DNA of 64,000 nt from positions 62,001 through 126,000 of the forward strand of contig NW_027469176.1 of the NCBI RefSeq assembly GCF_051020765.1, written 5' to 3'. The position numbers and the translations under genes are program-made. Under the pieces are notes generated by a model, which saw only the letters and a program-made list of their open reading frames with translations, was not told the DNA's origin and made no database searches. Numbering within the stretch: the first letter of the stretch is position 1; each line of letters opens with the position of its first letter. Below, in pieces: positions 45,502-61,500 of the stretch. Source of the DNA: Lasioglossum baleicum. Lineage: Eukaryota; Arthropoda; Insecta; Hymenoptera; Halictidae.

Positions 45502-48500
45502 CGTTTAAACCATAAGGCATAACGCATAGCCCATGACGCATAACGCATAACGCATAATGCAAAAGTCATAACGCATAACGCATAATGCAAAAGTCATAAC
45601 GCATAACGCATAACGCATAACGCATAACGCATAACGCATAACGCATAACGCATAACGCATAACGCATAACGCATAACGCATAACGCATAACGCATAACGC
45701 ATAACGCATAACGCATAACGCATAACGCATAACGCATAACGCATAACGCATTACGCATAACGCATAACGCATAACGCATAACGCATGACGCACAACGCAT
45801 AACGCATAACGCATAACGCATAACGCATAACGCATAACGCATAACGCATAACGCATTACGCATAACGCATAACGCATAACGCATAACGCATAAGGCATAA
45901 CGCATAACGCATAACGCATAACGCATAACGCATAACGCATAACGCATAACGCATAACGCATAACGCATAACGCATAACGCATAACGCATAACGCATAACG
46001 CATAACGCATAACGCATAACGCATAACGCATAACGCATAACGCATAACGCATAACGCATAACGCATAACGCATAACGCATAACGCATAACGCATAACGCA
46101 TAACGCTTTACGCATAACGCATAACGCATAACGCATAACGCATAACGCATAACGCATAACGCATAACGCATAACGCATAACGCATAACGCATAACGCGTA
46201 ACGCAAAACTCATAACGCATAACGCATAACGCATAACGCATAACGCACAACGCATAACGTTTAAACCATAAGGCATAACGCATAGCCCATGACGCATAAC
46301 GCATAACGCATAACGCATAATGCAAAAGTCATAACGCATAACGCATAACGGATAACGCATAACGCATAACGCATAACGCATAACGCATAACGCATAACGC
46401 ATAACGCATAACGCATAACGCATAACGCATAACGCATAACGCATAACGCATAACGCATAACGCATAACGCATAACGCATAACGCATAACGCATAACGCAT
46501 AACGCATAACGCATAACGCATAACGCATAACGCATAACGCATAACGCATAACGCATAACGCATAACGCATAACGCATAACGCATAACGCATAACGCATAA
46601 CGCATAACGCATAACGCATAACGCATAACGCATAACGCATAACGCATAACGCATAACGCATAACGCATAACGCATAACGCATAACGCATAACGCATAACG
46701 CATAACGCATAACGCATAACGCATAACGCATGACGCACAACGCATAACGCATAACGCATAACGCATAACGCATAACGCATAACGCATTACGCATAACGCA
46801 TAACGCATAACGCATAACGCATGACGCACAACGCATAACGCATAACGCATAACGCATAACGCATAACGCATAACGCATAACGCATAACGCATTACGCATA
46901 ACGCATAACGCATAACGCATAACGCATAAGGCATAACGCATAACGCATAACGCATAACGCATAACGCATAACGCATAACGCATAACGCATAACGCATAAC
47001 GCATAACGCATAATGCATAACGCATAACGCATAACGCATAACGCATAACGCATAACGCATAACGCATAACGCATAACGCATAACGCATAACGCATAACGC
47101 ATAACGCGTAACGCAAAACTCATAACGCATAACGCGTAACGCAAAACTCATAACGCATAACGCATAACGCATAACGCATAACGCATAACGCATAACGCAT
47201 AACGCATAACGCATAACGCATAACGCATAACGCATAACGCATAACGCATAACGCATAACGCATAACGCATAACGCATAACGCATAACGCATAACGCATAA
47301 CGCATAACGCATAACGCATAACGCATAACGCATAACGCATAACGCATAACGCATAACGCATAACGCATAACGCATAACGCATAACGCATAACGCATAACG
47401 CATAACGCATAACGCATAACGCATAACGCATAACGCATAACGCATAACGCATAACGCATAACGCATAACGCATAACGCATAACGCATGACGCACAACGCA
47501 TAACGCATAACGCATAACGCATAACGCATTACGCATAACGCATTACGCATAACGCATTACGCATAACGCATAACGCATAACGCATAACGCATAAGGCATA
47601 AGCATAACGCATAACGCATAACGCATAACGCATAACGCATAACGCATAACGCATAACGCGTAACGCAAGACTCATAACGCATAACGCATAACGCATAACG
47701 CATAACGCATAACGCATATGGCATAACGCATAATGCAAAAGTCATAACGCATAACGCATAACGCATAACGCATAACGCATAACGCATAACGCATAACGCA
47801 TAACGCATAACGCATAACGCATAACGCATAACGCATAACGCATAACGCATAACGCATAACGCATAACGCATAACGCATAACGCATAACGCATAACGCATA
47901 ACGCATAACGCATAACGCATAACGCATAACGCATAACGCATAACGCATAACGCATAACGCATAACGCATAACGCATAACGCATAACGCATAACGCATAAC
48001 GCATAACGCATAACGCATAACGCATAACGCATAACGCATAACGCATAACGCATAACGCATAACGCATAACGCATAACGCATAACGCATAACGCATAACGC
48101 ATAACGCATAACGCATAACGCATAACGCATAACGCATAACGCATAACGCATAACGCATAACGCATAACGCATAACGCATAACGCATAACGCATAACGCAT
48201 AACGCATAACGCATAACGCATAACGCATAACGCATAACGCATAACGCATAACGCATAACGCATAACGCATAACGCATAACGCATAACGCATAACGCATAA
48301 CGCATAACGCATAACGCATAACGCATAACGCATAACGCATAACGCATAACGCATAACGCATAACGCATAACGCATAACGCATAACGCATAACGCATAACG
48401 CATAACGCATAACGCATAACGCATAACGCATAACGCATAACGCATAACGCATAACGCATAACGCATAACGCATAACGCATAACGCATAACGCATAACGCA

Positions 48501-50258
48501 TAACGCATAACGCATAACGCTTAACGCATAACGCATAACGCATAACGCATAACGCATAACGCATAACGCATAACGCATAACGCATAACGCATAACGCATA
48601 ACGCATAACGCATAACGCATAACGCATAACGCATAACGCATAACGCATAACGCATAACTCATAACGCATAACGCATAACGCATAACGCATAACGCATAAC
48701 GCATGACGCACAACGCATAACGCATAACGCATAACGCATAACGCATAACGCATAACGCATAACGCATAACGCATAACGCATAACGCATAACGCATAACGC
48801 ATAACGCATAACGCATAACGCATAACGCATAACGCATAACGCATAACGCATAACGCATAACGCATAACGCATAACGCATAACGCATAAGGCATAAGCATA
48901 ACGCATAACGCATAACGCATAACGCATAACGCATAACGCATAACGCGTAACGCAAAACTCATAACGCATAACGCGTAACGCAAAACTCATAACGCATAAC
49001 GCATAACGCATAACGCATAACGCATAACGCATAACGCATAACGCATAACGCATAACGCATAACGCATAACGCATAACGCATAACGCATAACGCATAACGC
49101 ATAACGCATAACGCATAACGCATAACGCATAACGCATAACGCATAACGCATAACGCATAACGCATAACGCATAACGCATAACGCATAACGCATAACGCAT
49201 AACGCATAACGCATAACGCATAACGCATAACGCGTAACGCAAAACTCATAACGCATAACGCATAACGCATAACGCATAACGCATAACGCATAACGCACAA
49301 CGCATAACGTTTAAACCATAAGGCATAACGCATAGCCCATGACGCATAACGCATAACGCATAACGCATAACGCATAACGCATAACGCATAACGCATAACG
49401 CATAACGCATAACGCATAACGCATAACGCATAACGCATAACGCATAACGCATAACGCATAACGCATAACGCATAACGCATAACGCATAACGCATAACGCA
49501 TAACGCATAACGCATAACGCATAACGCATAACGCATAACGCATAACGCATAACGCATAACGCATAACGCATAACGCATAACGCATAACGCATAACGCATA
49601 ACGCATAACGCATAACGCATAACGCATAAGGCATAAGCATAACGCATAACGCATAACGCATAACGCATAACGCATAACGCGTAACGCAAAACTCATAACG
49701 CATAACGCGTAACGCAAAACTCATAACGCATAACGCATAACGCATAACGCATAACGCATAACGCATAACGCATAACGCATAACGCATAACGCATAACGCA
49801 TAACGCATAACGCATAACGCATAACGCATAACGCATAACGCATAACGCATAACGCATAACGCATAACGCATAACGCATAACGCATAACGCATAACGCGTA
49901 ACGCAAAACTCATAACGCATAACGCATAACGCATAACGCATAACGCACAACGCATAACGTTTAAACCATAAGGCATAACGCATAGCCCATGACGCATAAC
50001 GCATAACGCATAACGCATAATGCAAAAGTCATAACGCATAACGCATAACGGATAACGCATAACGCATAACGCATAACGTATAACGCATAACGCATAACGC
50101 ATAACGCATAACGCATAACGCATAACGCATAAAGCATAACGCATAACGCATAACGCATAACGCATAACGCATAACGCATAACGCATAACGCATAACGCGT
50201 AACGCAAAACTCATAACGCATAACGCATAACGCATAACGCATAACGCACAACGCATAA
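45502..50258. repeat. 4.76-kb higher-order repeat, copy 1
   Basis: From H 45502: I, I, B, A, B, GGCATAA without the six-base unit, CGCTTTA (46,104), G, H 46258, I, J, A, B, A, B, TGCATAA, G-G, A, three B units 14 bp apart, C 47595, D, E, a 110-monomer pure run (47,748-48,517), CGCTTAA (48,518), CTCATAA, A, C 48889, G-G, G, H 49308 (no I/J), C 49630, G-G, G, H 49958, I, J, CGTATAA, AGCATAA, G. The next H starts copy 2. Length 4,757 bp. Confidence 0.83.
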
Positions 50259-53200
50259 CGTTTAAACCATAAGGCATAACGCATAGCCCATGACGCATAA
50301 CGCATAACGCATAATGCAAAAGTCATAACGCATAACGCATAATGCAAAAGTCATAACGCATAACGCATAACGCATAACGCATAACGCATAACGCATAACG
50401 CATAACGCATAACGCATAACGCATAACGCATAACGCATAACGCATAACGCATAACGCATAACGCATAACGCATAACGCATAACGCATAACGCATAACGCA
50501 TAACGCATTACGCATAACGCATAACGCATAACGCATAACGCATGACGCACAACGCATAACGCATAACGCATAACGCATAACGCATAACGCATAACGCATA
50601 ACGCATAACGCATTACGCATAACGCATAACGCATAACGCATAACGCATAAGGCATAACGCATAACGCATAACGCATAACGCATAACGCATAACGCATAAC
50701 GCATAACGCATAACGCATAACGCATAACGCATAACGCATAACGCATAACGCATAACGCATAACGCATAACGCATAACGCATAACGCATAACGCATAACGC
50801 ATAACGCATAACGCATAACGCATAACGCATAACGCATAACGCATAACGCATAACGCTTTACGCATAACGCATAACGCATAACGCATAACGCATAACGCAT
50901 AACGCATAACGCATAACGCATAACGCATAACGCATAACGCATAACGCGTAACGCAAAACTCATAACGCATAACGCATAACGCATAACGCATAACGCACAA
51001 CGCATAACGTTTAAACCATAAGGCATAACGCATAGCCCATGACGCATAACGCATAACGCATAACGCATAATGCAAAAGTCATAACGCATAACGCATAACG
51101 GATAACGCATAACGCATAACGCATAACGCATAACGCATAACGCATAACGCATAACGCATAACGCATAACGCATAACGCATAACGCATAACGCATAACGCA
51201 TAACGCATAACGCATAACGCATAACGCATAACGCATAACGCATAACGCATAACGCATAACGCATAACGCATAACGCATAACGCATAACGCATAACGCATA
51301 ACGCATAACGCATAACGCATAACGCATAACGCATAACGCATAACGCATAACGCATAACGCATAACGCATAACGCATAACGCATAACGCATAACGCATAAC
51401 GCATAACGCATAACGCATAACGCATAACGCATAACGCATAACGCATAACGCATAACGCATAACGCATAACGCATGACGCACAACGCATAACGCATAACGC
51501 ATAACGCATAACGCATAACGCATAACGCATTACGCATAACGCATAACGCATAACGCATAACGCATGACGCACAACGCATAACGCATAACGCATAACGCAT
51601 AACGCATAACGCATAACGCATAACGCATAACGCATTACGCATAACGCATAACGCATAACGCATAACGCATAAGGCATAACGCATAACGCATAACGCATAA
51701 CGCATAACGCATAACGCATAACGCATAACGCATAACGCATAACGCATAACGCATAATGCATAACGCATAACGCATAACGCATAACGCATAACGCATAACG
51801 CATAACGCATAACGCATAACGCATAACGCATAACGCATAACGCATAACGCGTAACGCAAAACTCATAACGCATAACGCGTAACGCAAAACTCATAACGCA
51901 TAACGCATAACGCATAACGCATAACGCATAACGCATAACGCATAACGCATAACGCATAACGCATAACGCATAACGCATAACGCATAACGCATAACGCATA
52001 ACGCATAACGCATAACGCATAACGCATAACGCATAACGCATAACGCATAACGCATAACGCATAACGCATAACGCATAACGCATAACGCATAACGCATAAC
52101 GCATAACGCATAACGCATAACGCATAACGCATAACGCATAACGCATAACGCATAACGCATAACGCATAACGCATAACGCATAACGCATAACGCATAACGC
52201 ATAACGCATAACGCATGACGCACAACGCATAACGCATAACGCATAACGCATAACGCATTACGCATAACGCATTACGCATAACGCATTACGCATAACGCAT
52301 AACGCATAACGCATAACGCATAAGGCATAAGCATAACGCATAACGCATAACGCATAACGCATAACGCATAACGCATAACGCATAACGCGTAACGCAAGAC
52401 TCATAACGCATAACGCATAACGCATAACGCATAACGCATAACGCATATGGCATAACGCATAATGCAAAAGTCATAACGCATAACGCATAACGCATAACGC
52501 ATAACGCATAACGCATAACGCATAACGCATAACGCATAACGCATAACGCATAACGCATAACGCATAACGCATAACGCATAACGCATAACGCATAACGCAT
52601 AACGCATAACGCATAACGCATAACGCATAACGCATAACGCATAACGCATAACGCATAACGCATAACGCATAACGCATAACGCATAACGCATAACGCATAA
52701 CGCATAACGCATAACGCATAACGCATAACGCATAACGCATAACGCATAACGCATAACGCATAACGCATAACGCATAACGCATAACGCATAACGCATAACG
52801 CATAACGCATAACGCATAACGCATAACGCATAACGCATAACGCATAACGCATAACGCATAACGCATAACGCATAACGCATAACGCATAACGCATAACGCA
52901 TAACGCATAACGCATAACGCATAACGCATAACGCATAACGCATAACGCATAACGCATAACGCATAACGCATAACGCATAACGCATAACGCATAACGCATA
53001 ACGCATAACGCATAACGCATAACGCATAACGCATAACGCATAACGCATAACGCATAACGCATAACGCATAACGCATAACGCATAACGCATAACGCATAAC
53101 GCATAACGCATAACGCATAACGCATAACGCATAACGCATAACGCATAACGCATAACGCATAACGCATAACGCATAACGCATAACGCATAACGCATAACGC

Positions 53201-55029
53201 ATAACGCATAACGCATAACGCATAACGCATAACGCATAACGCATAACGCATAACGCATAACGCATAACGCTTAACGCATAACGCATAACGCATAACGCAT
53301 AACGCATAACGCATAACGCATAACGCATAACGCATAACGCATAACGCATAACGCATAACGCATAACGCATAACGCATAACGCATAACGCATAACGCATAA
53401 CGCATAACTCATAACGCATAACGCATAACGCATAACGCATAACGCATAACGCATGACGCACAACGCATAACGCATAACGCATAACGCATAACGCATAACG
53501 CATAACGCATAACGCATAACGCATAACGCATAACGCATAACGCATAACGCATAACGCATAACGCATAACGCATAACGCATAACGCATAACGCATAACGCA
53601 TAACGCATAACGCATAACGCATAACGCATAAGGCATAAGCATAACGCATAACGCATAACGCATAACGCATAACGCATAACGCATAACGCGTAACGCAAAA
53701 CTCATAACGCATAACGCGTAACGCAAAACTCATAACGCATAACGCATAACGCATAACGCATAACGCATAACGCATAACGCATAACGCATAACGCATAACG
53801 CATAACGCATAACGCATAACGCATAACGCATAACGCATAACGCATAACGCATAACGCATAACGCATAACGCATAACGCATAACGCATAACGCATAACGCA
53901 TAACGCATAACGCATAACGCATAACGCATAACGCATAACGCATAACGCATAACGCATAACGCGTAACGCAAAACTCATAACGCATAACGCATAACGCATA
54001 ACGCATAACGCATAACGCATAACGCACAACGCATAACGTTTAAACCATAAGGCATAACGCATAGCCCATGACGCATAACGCATAACGCATAACGCATAAC
54101 GCATAACGCATAACGCATAACGCATAACGCATAACGCATAACGCATAACGCATAACGCATAACGCATAACGCATAACGCATAACGCATAACGCATAACGC
54201 ATAACGCATAACGCATAACGCATAACGCATAACGCATAACGCATAACGCATAACGCATAACGCATAACGCATAACGCATAACGCATAACGCATAACGCAT
54301 AACGCATAACGCATAACGCATAACGCATAACGCATAACGCATAACGCATAACGCATAACGCATAACGCATAACGCATAACGCATAACGCATAAGGCATAA
54401 GCATAACGCATAACGCATAACGCATAACGCATAACGCATAACGCGTAACGCAAAACTCATAACGCATAACGCGTAACGCAAAACTCATAACGCATAACGC
54501 ATAACGCATAACGCATAACGCATAACGCATAACGCATAACGCATAACGCATAACGCATAACGCATAACGCATAACGCATAACGCATAACGCATAACGCAT
54601 AACGCATAACGCATAACGCATAACGCATAACGCATAACGCATAACGCATAACGCATAACGCATAACGCGTAACGCAAAACTCATAACGCATAACGCATAA
54701 CGCATAACGCATAACGCACAACGCATAACGTTTAAACCATAAGGCATAACGCATAGCCCATGACGCATAACGCATAACGCATAACGCATAATGCAAAAGT
54801 CATAACGCATAACGCATAACGGATAACGCATAACGCATAACGCATAACGTATAACGCATAACGCATAACGCATAACGCATAACGCATAACGCATAACGCA
54901 TAAAGCATAACGCATAACGCATAACGCATAACGCATAACGCATAACGCATAACGCATAACGCATAACGCGTAACGCAAAACTCATAACGCATAACGCATA
55001 ACGCATAACGCATAACGCACAACGCATAA
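50259..55029. repeat. 4.77-kb higher-order repeat, copy 2
   Basis: The same ordered markers as copy 1: CGCTTTA 50854, H 51008, C 52324, pure run 52,477-53,267 (113 monomers), CGCTTAA 53268, C 53632, H 54037, C 54394, H 54729, then H 55030. H-to-H offsets to copy 1 are 4757, 4750, 4729, 4771 and 4771 bp, all differing by whole monomers. The marker order is identical; only pure-run lengths differ. Confidence 0.83.
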
Positions 55030-58000
55030 CGTTTAAACCATAAGGCATAACGCATAGCCCATGACGCATAACGCATAACGCATAATGCAAAAGTCATAAC
55101 GCATAACGCATAATGCAAAAGTCATAACGCATAACGCATAACGCATAACGCATAACGCATAACGCATAATGCAAAAGTCATAACGCATAACGCATAACGG
55201 ATAACGCATAACGCATAACGCATAACGCATAACGCATAACGCATAACGCATAACGCATAACGCATAACGCATAACGCATAACGCATGACGCACAACGCAT
55301 AACGCATAACGCATAACGCATAACGCATAACGCATAACGCATAACGCATAACGCATAACGCATAACGCATAACGCATAACGCATAACGCATAACGCATAA
55401 CGCATAACGCATAACGCATAACGCATAACGCATAACGCATAACGCATAAGGCATAAGCATAACGCATAACGCATAACGCATAACGCATAACGCATAACGC
55501 ATAACGCGTAACGCAAAACTCATAACGCATAACGCGTAACGCAAAACTCATAACGCATAACGCATAACGCATAACGCATAACGCATAACGCATAACGCAT
55601 AACGCATAACGCATAACGCATAACGCATAACGCATAACGCATAACGCATAACGCATAACGCATAACGCATAACGCATAACGCATAACGCATAACGCATAA
55701 CGCATAACGCATAACGCATAACGCATAACGCATAACGCATAACGCATAACGCATAACGCATAACGCATAACGCATAACGCGTAACGCAAAACTCATAACG
55801 CATAACGCATAACGCATAACGCATAACGCATAACGCACAACGCATAACGTTTAAACCATAAGGCATAACGCATAGCCCATGACGCATAACGCATAACGCA
55901 TAACGCATAACGCATAACGCATAACGCATAACGCATAACGCATAACGCATAACGCATAACGCATAACGCATAACGCATAACGCATAACGCATAACGCATA
56001 ACGCATAACGCATAACGCATAACGCATAACGCATAACGCATAACGCATAACGCATAACGCATAACGCATAACGCATAACGCATAACGCATAACGCATAAC
56101 GCATAACGCATAACGCATAACGCATAACGCATAACGCATAACGCATAACGCATAACGCATAACGCATAAGGCATAAGCATAACGCATAACGCATAACGCA
56201 TAACGCATAACGCATAACGCGTAACGCAAAACTCATAACGCATAACGCGTAACGCAAAACTCATAACGCATAACGCATAACGCATAACGCATAACGCATA
56301 ACGCATAACGCATAACGCATAACGCATAACGCATAACGCATAACGCATAACGCATAACGCATAACGCATAACGCATAACGCATAACGCATAACGCATAAC
56401 GCATAACGCGTAACGCAAAACTCATAACGCATAACGCATAACGCATAACGCATAACGCACAACGCGTAACGCAAAACTCATAACGCATAACGCATAACGC
56501 ATAACGCATAACGCACAACGCATAACGTTTAAACCATAAGGCATAACGCATAGCCCATGACGCATAACGCATAACGCATAACGCATAATGCAAAAGTCAT
56601 AACGCATAACGCATAACGGATAACGCATAACGCATAACGCATAACGTATAACGCATAACGCATAACGCATAACGCATAACGCATAACGCATAACGCATAA
56701 CGCATAACGCATAACGCATAACGCATAACGCATAACGCATAACGCATAACGCATAACGCATAACGCATAACGCATAACGCATAACGCATAACGCATAACG
56801 CATAACGCATAACGCATAACGCATAACGCATAACGCATAACGCATAACGCATAACGCATAACGCATAACGCATAACGCATAACGCATAACGCATAACGCA
56901 TAACGCATAACGCATAACGCATAACGCATAACGCATAACGCATAACGCATAACGCATAACGCATAACGCATAACGCATAACGCATAACGCATAACGCATA
57001 ACGCATAACGCATAACGCATAACGCATAACGCATAACGCATAACGCATAACGCATAACGCATAACGCATAACGCATAACGCATAACGCATAACGCATAAC
57101 GCATAACGCATAACGCATAACGCATAACGCATAACGCATAACGCATAACGCATAACGCATAACGCATAACGCATAACGCATTACGCATAACGCATAACGC
57201 ATAACGCATAACGCATAAGGCATAACGCATAACGCATAACGCATAACGCATAACGCATAACGCATAACGCATAACGCATAACGCATAACGCATAACGCAT
57301 AACGCATAACGCATAACGCATAACGCATAACGCATAACGCATAACGCATAACGCATAACGCATAACGCATAACGCATAACGCATAACGCATAACGCATAA
57401 CGCATAACGCATAACGCTTTACGCATAACGCATAACGCATAACGCATAACGCATAACGCATAACGCATAACGCATAACGCGTAACGCAAAACTCATAACG
57501 CATAACGCATAACGCATAACGCATAACGCATAACGCACAACGCATAACGTTTAAACCATAAGGCATAACGCATAGCCCATGACGCATAACGCATAACGCA
57601 TAACGCATAATGCAAAAGTCATAACGCATAACGCATAACGGATAACGCATAACGCATAACGCATAACGCATAACGCATAACGCATAACGCATAACGCATA
57701 ACGCATAACGCATAACGCATAACGCATAACGCATAACGCATAACGCATAACGCATAACGCATAACGCATAACGCATAACGCATAACGCATAACGCATAAC
57801 GCATAACGCATAACGCATAACGCATAACGCATAACGCATAACGCATAACGCATAACGCATAACGCATAACGCATAACGCATAACGCATAACGCATAACGC
57901 ATAACGCATAACGCATAACGCATAACGCATAACGTATAACGCATAACGCATAACGCATAACGCATAACGCATAACGCATGACGCACAACGCATAACGCAT

Positions 58001-58513
58001 AACGCATAACGCATAACGCATAACGCATAACGCATAACGCATTACGCATAACGCATAACGCATACCGCATAACGCATGACGCACAACGCATAACGCATAA
58101 CGCATAACGCATAACGCATAACGCATAACGCATAACGCATAACGCATAACGCATTACGCATAACGCATAACGCATAACGCATAACGCATAAGGCATAACG
58201 CATAACGCATAACGCATAACGCATAACGCATAACGCATAACGCATAACGCATAACGCATAACGCATAACGCATAACGCATAACGCATAACGCATAACGCA
58301 TAACGCATAACGCATAACGCATAACGCATAACGCATAACGCATAACGCATAACGCATAACGCATAACGCATAACGCTTAACGCATAACGCATAACGCATA
58401 ACGCATAACGCATAACGCATAACGCATAACGCATAACGCATAACGCATAACGCGTAACGCAAAACTCATAACGCATAACGCATAACGCATAACGCATAAC
58501 GCACAACGCATAA
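55030..58513. repeat. Rearranged third copy of the 4.8-kb repeat
   Basis: Starts as copies 1 and 2 do with H and a double I, but then runs to an extra I, J, A and C (55,450), G-G and the H-without-I/J type (55,848). It thus lacks most of the 2.9 kb between the corresponding cassettes. C 56170, G-G and H 56526 follow as in the full unit, then CGTATAA, a 75-monomer pure run (56,652-57,176), B and CGCTTTA at 57,415 before H 57548. CGCTTTA occurs only here and at 46,104 and 50,854, so the early part of the unit is represented again, out of order. Confidence 0.72.
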
Positions 58514-61500
58514 CGTTTAAACCATAAGGCATAACGCATAGCCCATGACGCATAACGCATAACGCATAACGCATAATGCAAAAGTCATAACGCATAACGC
58601 ATAACGGATAACGCATAACGCATAACGCATAACGCATAACGCATAACGCATAACGCATAACGCATAACGCATAACGCATAACGCATAACGCGTAACGCAA
58701 AACTCATAACGCATAACGCGTAACGCAAAACTCATAACGCATAACGCATAACGCATAACGCATAACGCATAACGCATAACGCATAACGCATAACGCATAA
58801 CGCATAACGCATAACGCATAACGCATAACGCATAACGCATAACGCATAACGCATAACGCATAACGCATAACGCATAACGCATAACGCATGACGCACAACG
58901 CATAACGCATAACGCATAACGCATAACGCATAACGCATAACGCATAACGCATTACGCATAACGCATAACGCATAACGCATAACGCATAACGCATAACGCA
59001 TTACGCATAACGCATAACGCATAACGCATAACGCATAACGCATAACGCATAACGCATAACGCATAACGCATAACGCATAACGCATAACGCATAACGCATA
59101 ACGCATAACGCATAACGCATAAGGCATAAGCATAACGCATAACGCATAACGCATAACGCATAACGCATAACGCATAACGCATAACGCATAACGCATAACG
59201 CATAACGCATAACGCATAACGCATAACGCATAACGCATAACGCATAACGCATAACGCATAACGCATAACGCATAACGCATAACGCATAACGCATAACGCA
59301 TAACGCATAACGCATAACGCATAACGCATAACGCATAACGCATAACGCATAACGCATAACGCATAACGCATAACGCATAACGCATAACGCATAACGCATA
59401 ACGCATAACGCATAACGCATAACGCATAACGCATAACGCTTAACGCATAACGCATAACGCATAACGCATAACGCATAACGCATAACGCATAACGCATAAC
59501 GCATAACGCGTAACGCAAAACTCATAACGCATAACGCATAACGCATAACGCATAACGCATAACGCATAACGCATAACGCATAACGCATAACGCATAACGC
59601 ATAACGCATAACGCATAACGCATAACGCATAACGCATAACGCATAACGCATAACGCATAACGCATAACGCATAACGCATAACGCATAACGCATAACGCAT
59701 AACGCATAACGCATAACGCATAACGCATAACGCATAACGCATAACGCATAACGCATAACGCATAACGCATAACGCATAACGCATAACGCATAACGCATAA
59801 CGCATAACGCATAACGCATAACGCATAACGCATAACGCATAACGCATAACGCATAACGCATAACGCATAACGCATAACGCATAACGCATAACGCATAACG
59901 CATAACGCATAACGCATAACGCATAACGCATAACGCATAACGCATAACGCATAACGCATAACGCATAACGCATAACGCATAACGCATAACGCATAACGCA
60001 TAACGCATAACGCATAACGCATAACGCATAACGCATAACGCATAACGCTTAACGCATAACGCATAACGCATAACGCATAACGCATAACGCATAACGCATA
60101 ACGCATAACGCATAACGCGTAACGCAAAACTCATAACGCATAACGCATAACGCATAACGCATAACGCATAACGCATAACGCATAACGCATAACGCATAAC
60201 GCATAACGCATAACGCATAACGCATAACGCATAACGCATAACGCATAACGCATAACGCATAACGCATAACGCATAACGCATAACGCATAACGCATAACGC
60301 ATAACGCATAACGCATAACGCATAACGCATAACGCATAACGCATAACGCATAACGCATAACGCATAACGCATAACGCATAACGCATAACGCATAACGCAT
60401 AACGCATAACGCATAACGCATAACGCATAACGCATAACGCATAACGCATAACGCATAACGCATAACGCATAACGCATGACGCACAACGCATAACGCATAA
60501 CGCATAACGCATAACGCATAACGCATTACGCATAACGCATAACGCATAACGCATAACGCATAAGGCATAACGCATAACGCATAACGCATGACGCACAACG
60601 CATAACGCATAACGCATAACGCATAACGCATAACGCATTACGCATAACGCATAACGCATAACGCATAAGGCATAACGCATAACGCATAACGCATAACGCA
60701 TAACGCATAACGCATAACGCATAACGCATAACGCATAACGCATAACGCATAACGCATAACGCATAACGCATAACGCATAACGCATAACGCATAACGCATA
60801 ACGCATAACGCATAACGCATAACGCATAACGCATAACGCATAACGCGTAACGCAAAACTCATAACGCATAACGCGTAACGCAAAACTCATAACGCATAAC
60901 GCATAACGCATAACGCATAACGCATAACGCATAACGCATAACGCATAACGCATAACGCATAACGCATAACGCATAACGCATAACGCATAACGCATAACGC
61001 ATAACGCATAACGCATAACGCATAACGCATAACGCATAACGCATAACGCATAACGCATAACGCATAACGCATAACGCATAACGCATAACGCATAACGCAT
61101 AACGCATAACGCATAACGCATAACGCATAACGCATAACGCATAACGCATAACGCATAACGCATAACGCATAACGCATAACGCATAACGCATAACGCATAA
61201 CGCATAACGCATAACGCATAACGCATAACGCATAACGCGTAACGCAAAACTCATAACGCATAACGCGTAACGCAAAACTCATAACGCATAACGCATAACG
61301 CATAACGCATAACGCATAACGCATAACGCATAACGCATAACGCATAACGCATAACGCATAACGCATAACGCATAACGCATAACGCATAACGCATAACGCA
61401 TAACGCATAACGCATAACGCATAACGCATAACGCATAACGCATAACGCATAACGCATAACGCATAACGCATAACGCATAACGCATAACGCATAACGCATA

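Noticed and set aside
45502..55029. Assembly duplication as the sole explanation of the 4.8-kb pair
   Set aside because: The copies differ by whole-monomer length changes at several tracts, which simple collapse or duplication of one read set would not give. It cannot be fully excluded without reads.
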